A stretch of 9,214 nucleotides of DNA from Desulfocapsa sp. Its GTDB lineage: Bacteria > Desulfobacterota > Desulfobulbia > Desulfobulbales > Desulfocapsaceae. This document shows positions 6,235 to 9,214 of this stretch, one piece after another (the stretch's first letter is position 1; each line of letters starts with the position of its first letter). The notes under the pieces are model-generated. The model was not told the DNA's origin. It searched no databases and saw only the letters and a list, made by a program, of their open reading frames with translations. Location: the NCBI GenBank assembly GCA_030635405.1, contig DAOVZA010000050.1, positions 1 to 9,214 on the forward strand. Reading direction: 5' to 3'. The translations under genes and the position numbers were made by a program.

Positions 6235-6248
6235 CATCCATTTTATCA

Positions 6249-7283
6249 ATGAACATACATAATTTGACTATGACGATACGTACTTGTTCCACCTCACTGA
6301 TCAGTAATATACTTTTTGTTCTATTCATAAGCCTTGCCCCGAATCTTAACGCTGCCGAGCTTGTTGATCGGGTAGTGGCAGTTGTAAACTCTGATGTGAT
6401 CACCATGTCTGAGGTGAACGAAGAGGGGGCAGGATATTTCAAACAGCTCAGCGACAAAGCACCACCGGCTCAACTCGAAGATGCCATGATTCGGGCAAGA
6501 GGTGAGATACTTGACAACCTGATCGACAAAAAGATCATCGCCCATGAAGCCGATAAACAGGGTATCAAGGTCTCTGACGCTGAAGTTGAGGCCGCCGCAC
6601 AGCAGGTTATCTCCAACAACAACACAACCAGAGAACTGTTTGACATCCAACTGGATCAAAATGGAATGACCTATGAGAGTTATCTTGATTCTCTACGCAA
6701 CCAGATTTTACAGTCAAAACTTGTCAACTATGAGGTACGCTCCAAAATCATCATCACTGACAACATGATCCTTGATTACTATGACACCAACTACACACAA
6801 CATATCAGTGAAAGTGGCTACTATCTCATGCAAATGGGTTTTATCTGGGGAAAGGCTGGTGGCTCCTCGTCTGAAGCCGCTCAATATGCAGATAAAACGG
6901 ATGCTAGAAAACGTGCAGAACGTGTTCATGCACTGGTCACAAACGGCCAGGACTTTCGGATCCTGGCTCAAAAGTTTTCAGATCTTCCTTCAGCCGCCGA
7001 TGGTGGAGATTTAGGTGTTTTCGAAAAAGATGACATGGCTCCTTATATGCGAGATGCTGTTCTTGACCTTCAACCCGGTTCAATCAGTAAGATTGTTGAG
7101 ACGCCATCCGGGTTCCAGTTTTTCAAGCTTCTCTCTAGCCAGAATGGAAATATTATCGTACAGGCCTCCTTCGAATCAGTAAAAGAGGAGATCAGAAAAA
7201 AACTCTACGAAGAAGAACTTGCCAAACAATTTGAAGAATGGGTTGAAAACATAAAAAAACAGGCCTATATCAAAAAACTATAG
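6249..7283 (+). CDS. surA: SurA-type periplasmic peptidyl-prolyl isomerase / outer-membrane protein chaperone
   Basis: SurA escorts unfolded outer-membrane proteins through the periplasm. After the signal peptide (hydrophobic core ILFVLFISLAP, cleavage near NLNA-AEL) comes the SurA N-terminal signature LVDRVVAVVNSDVITMSEV and a helical chaperone domain. One parvulin (PpiC/rotamase) domain follows, covering roughly the region from GYYLMQMGFIW to GFQFFKLLSSQNG and including FRILAQKFSDLPSAADGGDLG. A C-terminal helix ending KKQAYIKKL completes the fold. E. coli SurA has two parvulin domains and about 428 residues; this single-domain protein is shorter, as is common outside the gammaproteobacteria. 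The start is uncertain: GTG 6228, ATG 6249 and ATG 6270 are all in frame. ATG 6270 gives the tidiest signal peptide, ATG 6249 has GAGG 15 bases upstream, and none has a well-spaced Shine-Dalgarno. The rodZ-like gene follows after about 65 bases with no terminator between. Confidence 0.9.
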   Translation: MNIHNLTMTIRTCSTSLISNILFVLFISLAPNLNAAELVDRVVAVVNSDVITMSEVNEEGAGYFKQLSDKAPPAQLEDAMIRARGEILDNLIDKKIIAHEADKQGIKVSDAEVEAAAQQVISNNNTTRELFDIQLDQNGMTYESYLDSLRNQILQSKLVNYEVRSKIIITDNMILDYYDTNYTQHISESGYYLMQMGFIWGKAGGSSSEAAQYADKTDARKRAERVHALVTNGQDFRILAQKFSDLPSAADGGDLGVFEKDDMAPYMRDAVLDLQPGSISKIVETPSGFQFFKLLSSQNGNIIVQASFESVKEEIRKKLYEEELAKQFEEWVENIKKQAYIKKL

Positions 7284-7336
7284 AATACCAATACCAGCAC
7301 AGCAGTATTTCCATAAAACTACTTACAAACAGCGTT

Positions 7337-7341
7337 AAGGG
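7337..7341 (+). promoter_or_regulatory. Ribosome binding site that fixes the rodZ-like start
   Basis: AAGGG is followed by 8 bases (TGAACAAA) and ATG 7350. The in-frame GTG at 7341 overlaps this site with no spacing, so the ATG is preferred. Confidence 0.65.
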
Positions 7342-7349
7342 TGAACAAA

Positions 7350-8264
7350 ATGTCTCATGAGGAAACACAGGAAGTAGAGCAAACACTTGGCGACTTCTTC
7401 CGTGAACACCGCGAAAAAAAAGGATTATCACTGGACGAAATAAGTGAAGCCACTAAAATTTCACCACCAGTCCTTAAAGCCATCGAAGAAGATGACTACA
7501 AAAGCATGCCGGCTGATGCCTTCTGCCGTGGCTTTTACACTCTTTATGCCAATTTTTTAGACCTTGATACAGTACCAGTTCTGCAACGTTATGAAGAAAA
7601 TAGGGGAATAAGCCCGAAGGGTTCCAAAAACACAGGCATGCCGCCGGGCAGTGAGAACCCAAGATTCACAAATTACGCAGAACCCTCTTCCATATCTCCT
7701 GCAACCAGCATGTCAATATTTGCTTTACTGTGTCTTATCCTATTCTCTGGTGCCTGCTGGTATTTTAAATTTAACCCCATCGATTATGTCAACACCAAGC
7801 TTCTCCCCCCAGAAACACCCATAGAAGTGAAACAGACAGAAGTTATGGTGGAAGCAGACACTGAAGCTATCGAAACGGATTCTGACGTAGCAACACAGGC
7901 AAAAGCCGAAGAACTAATTGACACCAGTGCAAATACCACAGAAGAGAGCGATTCCCTTGAACCTCTGTCACCTATTGTCGCACAGGGTGCAGAAGAAGCA
8001 GAATCTCCTGCCGTTACCCTATACCACGTGGAAATAAACTTCGACAACAGCGGCACAATGAAAGTAACTCTTGATGACAGCTTTGTTCTCAATAAGCAGT
8101 TCAGTGCCGGGGAAACATTGCAATGGGAAGTAAAGGAAAAAATCATTCTTGATATGCCAGAACATACCAACGGAACCCTGCACCTTAATGGTATTGAAAT
8201 CACGCTCCCGGAAGTTAATAATGGTAGACGTCTCCTTTCGCTTCCCGAGGACCTGCTGAACTAA
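7350..8264 (+). CDS. rodZ: RodZ-like membrane protein with N-terminal helix-turn-helix
   Basis: RodZ is a bitopic inner-membrane protein that links MreB filaments to the elongation machinery and so controls rod shape. The cytoplasmic HTH domain (about residues 11-85) has the typical LGDFFREHREKKGLSLDEISEATKIS-type start, in which residues 27-40 are the second and third helices, then AIEEDDYKSMPADAFCRGFY, the region that contacts MreB in known RodZ. A basic, proline-containing linker leads to one membrane segment (about 121-139, MSIFALLCLILFSGACWYF). A long acidic, Thr/Glu-rich periplasmic linker (about 158-220) follows. The last 80 residues are a beta-rich DUF4115-like domain that lacks the usual SWV motif, so the C-terminal match is loose. 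At 304 residues it is close to the family size. recO starts 3 bases after its stop. Confidence 0.85.
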   Translation: MSHEETQEVEQTLGDFFREHREKKGLSLDEISEATKISPPVLKAIEEDDYKSMPADAFCRGFYTLYANFLDLDTVPVLQRYEENRGISPKGSKNTGMPPGSENPRFTNYAEPSSISPATSMSIFALLCLILFSGACWYFKFNPIDYVNTKLLPPETPIEVKQTEVMVEADTEAIETDSDVATQAKAEELIDTSANTTEESDSLEPLSPIVAQGAEEAESPAVTLYHVEINFDNSGTMKVTLDDSFVLNKQFSAGETLQWEVKEKIILDMPEHTNGTLHLNGIEITLPEVNNGRRLLSLPEDLLN

Positions 8265-8267
8265 CGA

Positions 8268-9029
8268 GTGAGTGGTAAAAAACAGATTGAATCGGCAGCA
8301 ATTGTCCTTGATTGTCGTGATCATGGAGAATCAGACCTAATTGTAACCTTCTTCTGTCAACACCATGGCAGACTAACAGGCATTGCCAAGGGTGCCAAAC
8401 GAAGTAAAAAACGCTTTGTCAACAAACTGGAGATATTCAGTTCCCTACGCATCCTGCACACCACTCCACAAAATAACAGATTGGCTTTTATTGCTGAGGC
8501 AGATCTGCTGGACGGCTTCCTCAACCTGCGTAGCAAGCTCTCCTGCTATTCTGCAGCAAGTATTATCCGGGAATTCACTCTGCTGGCCACAAAAGAAGTT
8601 GAAGGTGATGAAGAGCTTTACCCTTTACTCATCTGGGTTTTCAACAGCCTGAACAGTGGCCACACTCCTCGCTCTGCACTCATCTCTTTTCTTATCCGTT
8701 TCTTTGCAATCATCGGGTACAGCCCCAGACTCGATGCCTGTCTTGGCTGCGGAAAAGAAATTCAAACAGAAGAGACCTATACCTTTCATACCACAACGGG
8801 TGGTATCCGCTGTAGCAGGTGCAGACAAAATGACCCAACTAATTGCCTGAGCCTTTCCCAGGGAACATTACGATCTCTCACCACGGCTCTTAATCAGCCC
8901 TTAGATCGCCTTCAGCGTCTACAGCTTTCAGCAAATAGTCAAAGAGAAGCTCTTTCCTTTCTACACTCCTATGGCCGACAACTTTTTCAACGAGAAATTG
9001 TTTCCTGGACTTTTCTTGACAAGGTATAA
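8268..9029 (+). CDS. recO: DNA repair protein RecO
   Basis: RecO anneals single-stranded DNA and, with RecR (and RecF), loads RecA onto SSB-coated gaps. The N-terminal OB-fold domain shows AIVLDCRDHGESDLIVTFF (residues 11-29), GRLTGIAKGAKRSKKRF (34-50) and a following strand region (LEIFSSLRILHT). The helical middle leads to a zinc-finger with CLGCG (Cys158, Cys161) and RCSRC (Cys182, Cys185). FFAIIGYSPRLDACLGCG is the usual family junction. At 253 residues it has the standard length. The start is GTG 8268, 3 bases after the rodZ stop, with no good Shine-Dalgarno, so it is probably translated by coupling. The recO end faces the birA-like end. Confidence 0.95.
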   Translation: MSGKKQIESAAIVLDCRDHGESDLIVTFFCQHHGRLTGIAKGAKRSKKRFVNKLEIFSSLRILHTTPQNNRLAFIAEADLLDGFLNLRSKLSCYSAASIIREFTLLATKEVEGDEELYPLLIWVFNSLNSGHTPRSALISFLIRFFAIIGYSPRLDACLGCGKEIQTEETYTFHTTTGGIRCSRCRQNDPTNCLSLSQGTLRSLTTALNQPLDRLQRLQLSANSQREALSFLHSYGRQLFQREIVSWTFLDKV

Positions 9030-9036
9030 GAACTGT

Positions 9037-9055
9037 AAAAAAGGCGACTGCCCTT
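9037..9055 (-). terminator. Probable intrinsic terminator after the birA-like gene
   Basis: Read on the minus strand, AAGGGC pairs with GCCTTT (one G-T wobble) around the loop AGTC, and the right arm runs into a total of six T. It starts just after the birA-like stop at 9063 and lies in the 33-base gap between the convergent recO and birA-like genes. The stem is short, so efficiency is uncertain; the plus-strand reading has no clear T-run for recO. Confidence 0.5.
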
Positions 9056-9062
9056 CCGTTCC

Positions 9063-9214
9063 TTATGACTGGCAGTAACGAACTTCTCCACTATGTTCCA
9101 CACTGGTGGTTCCATCATCATGCCGCAGGATAAGCCCTCCATCTGCACTGACACCTATGACAAGAGCTTCATACTGTGGAGTATCCATAACATTGTAACC
9201 AAAAAGAACTCGTC
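9063..9214 (-). CDS. birA: C-terminal end of biotin-[acetyl-CoA-carboxylase] ligase (partial, N-terminus off the right edge)
   Basis: The last 50 codons are present on the minus strand, ending TAA at 9065-9063. The translation YEALVIGVSADGGLILRHDD continuing to a C-terminal SGEV matches the small SH3-like C-terminal domain of BirA-type ligases: the family pattern is G-x-A-x-G-I-D followed by G-x-L-L-V, then a short turn and GEV near the end. BirA makes biotinyl-AMP and transfers biotin to the carrier lysine of acetyl-CoA carboxylase. The catalytic domain is outside the window, so this rests on the tail alone. The gene converges with recO, 33 bases apart. Confidence 0.72.
   Translation of the reverse strand, partial: RVLFGYNVMDTPQYEALVIGVSADGGLILRHDDGTTSVEHSGEVRYCQS

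Larger units (their letters stand above)
5969..6248. other. Divergent intergenic region between the tlpA-like gene and surA
   Basis: No open frame of note is seen on either strand across about 280 bases. It is AT-rich, with T-runs near 6141-6168. A possible minus-strand -35 (TTGACT, 6053-6048) with a poor -10 (TACTTT, 16-base spacer) could serve the tlpA-like gene. On the plus strand, TTGACG at 6096-6101 with TATTAC 15 bases later is a weak candidate for surA. It also holds a 12-bp palindrome, an 11-bp direct repeat (ATCCATTTTAT at 6185-6195 and 6236-6246), a 10-bp palindrome TGGATATCCA (6180-6189) and a hairpin at 6221-6234. Promoter calls here are weak. Confidence 0.5.

Noticed and set aside
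7284..7336. Possible terminator or repeat (AATACCAATACC, weak AATAC...GTATT stem) between surA and the rodZ-like gene
   Set aside because: The stem is only 5 bp with a 10-base loop and no T-run; the two genes more likely share a transcript.
7784..8324. Minus-strand open frames opposite the rodZ-like gene (139 and 101 codons)
   Set aside because: They lie fully opposite a recognised gene, have Ser/Val-rich compositions typical of antisense frames, and no ribosome site or neighbour logic.
1..9214. Mobile element, phage, defence, toxin-antitoxin or CRISPR system
   Set aside because: No transposase, integrase, repeat-spacer pattern, tRNA or defence-type protein was seen; the genes are core metabolic and envelope functions with even composition.

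Overview
The window looks like ordinary chromosomal housekeeping DNA from a Gram-negative, anaerobic-type bacterium. It is moderately AT-rich by eye. The best guess is a sulfate- or sulfur-metabolising Desulfobacterota, perhaps Desulfobulbales. That rests on the clustering of glutamyl-tRNA reductase (hemA), a CcsA-type cytochrome c assembly protein and a stand-alone precorrin-2 dehydrogenase (sirC), plus the periplasmic SurA and small exported proteins. The taxonomic call is inference from content, not from an alignment. I see no mobile element, tRNA, rRNA, CRISPR array or phage gene.

Layout. From 4978 down to the left edge runs a minus-strand gene string: uppP, a class I methyltransferase, sirC, ccsA, hemA, an unrecognised 170-residue protein and the start of a 4-oxalocrotonate tautomerase-like gene cut by the edge. 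Gaps are at most 36 bases, and two junctions overlap (ccsA/hemA and hemA/hypothetical), so this reads as one operon or two nested ones. Upstream of it, a strong minus-strand intrinsic terminator (5056-5104) closes a separate unit: a 67-residue exported three-cysteine protein with its own near-consensus sigma-70 promoter (5414-5442). Next, also on the minus strand, is an exported TlpA-like thioredoxin. An intergenic region of about 280 bases then holds divergent control sequences. To its right, plus-strand surA, rodZ-like and recO genes follow one another. They converge on the C-terminal end of a birA-like biotin ligase gene that enters from the right edge.

How the genes fit together. HemA makes glutamate-1-semialdehyde, the first committed tetrapyrrole precursor. 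SirC oxidises precorrin-2 towards sirohydrochlorin and siroheme, which is sulfite reductase cofactor and, in many anaerobes, a haem b precursor. CcsA handles haem for cytochrome c assembly. The left cluster is therefore a tetrapyrrole and cytochrome module with UppP (cell-wall lipid carrier recycling) at its head. The right cluster combines outer-membrane protein folding (SurA), cell shape (RodZ-like) and DNA repair (RecO).

I did not find a clear new multi-gene system. The items most worth a second look are the unknown protein translationally coupled to hemA, the stand-alone three-cysteine secreted protein, a hairpin that hides the only Shine-Dalgarno-like sequence near the surA start, and a perfect 12-bp palindrome with a repeated half-site upstream of the tlpA-like gene.
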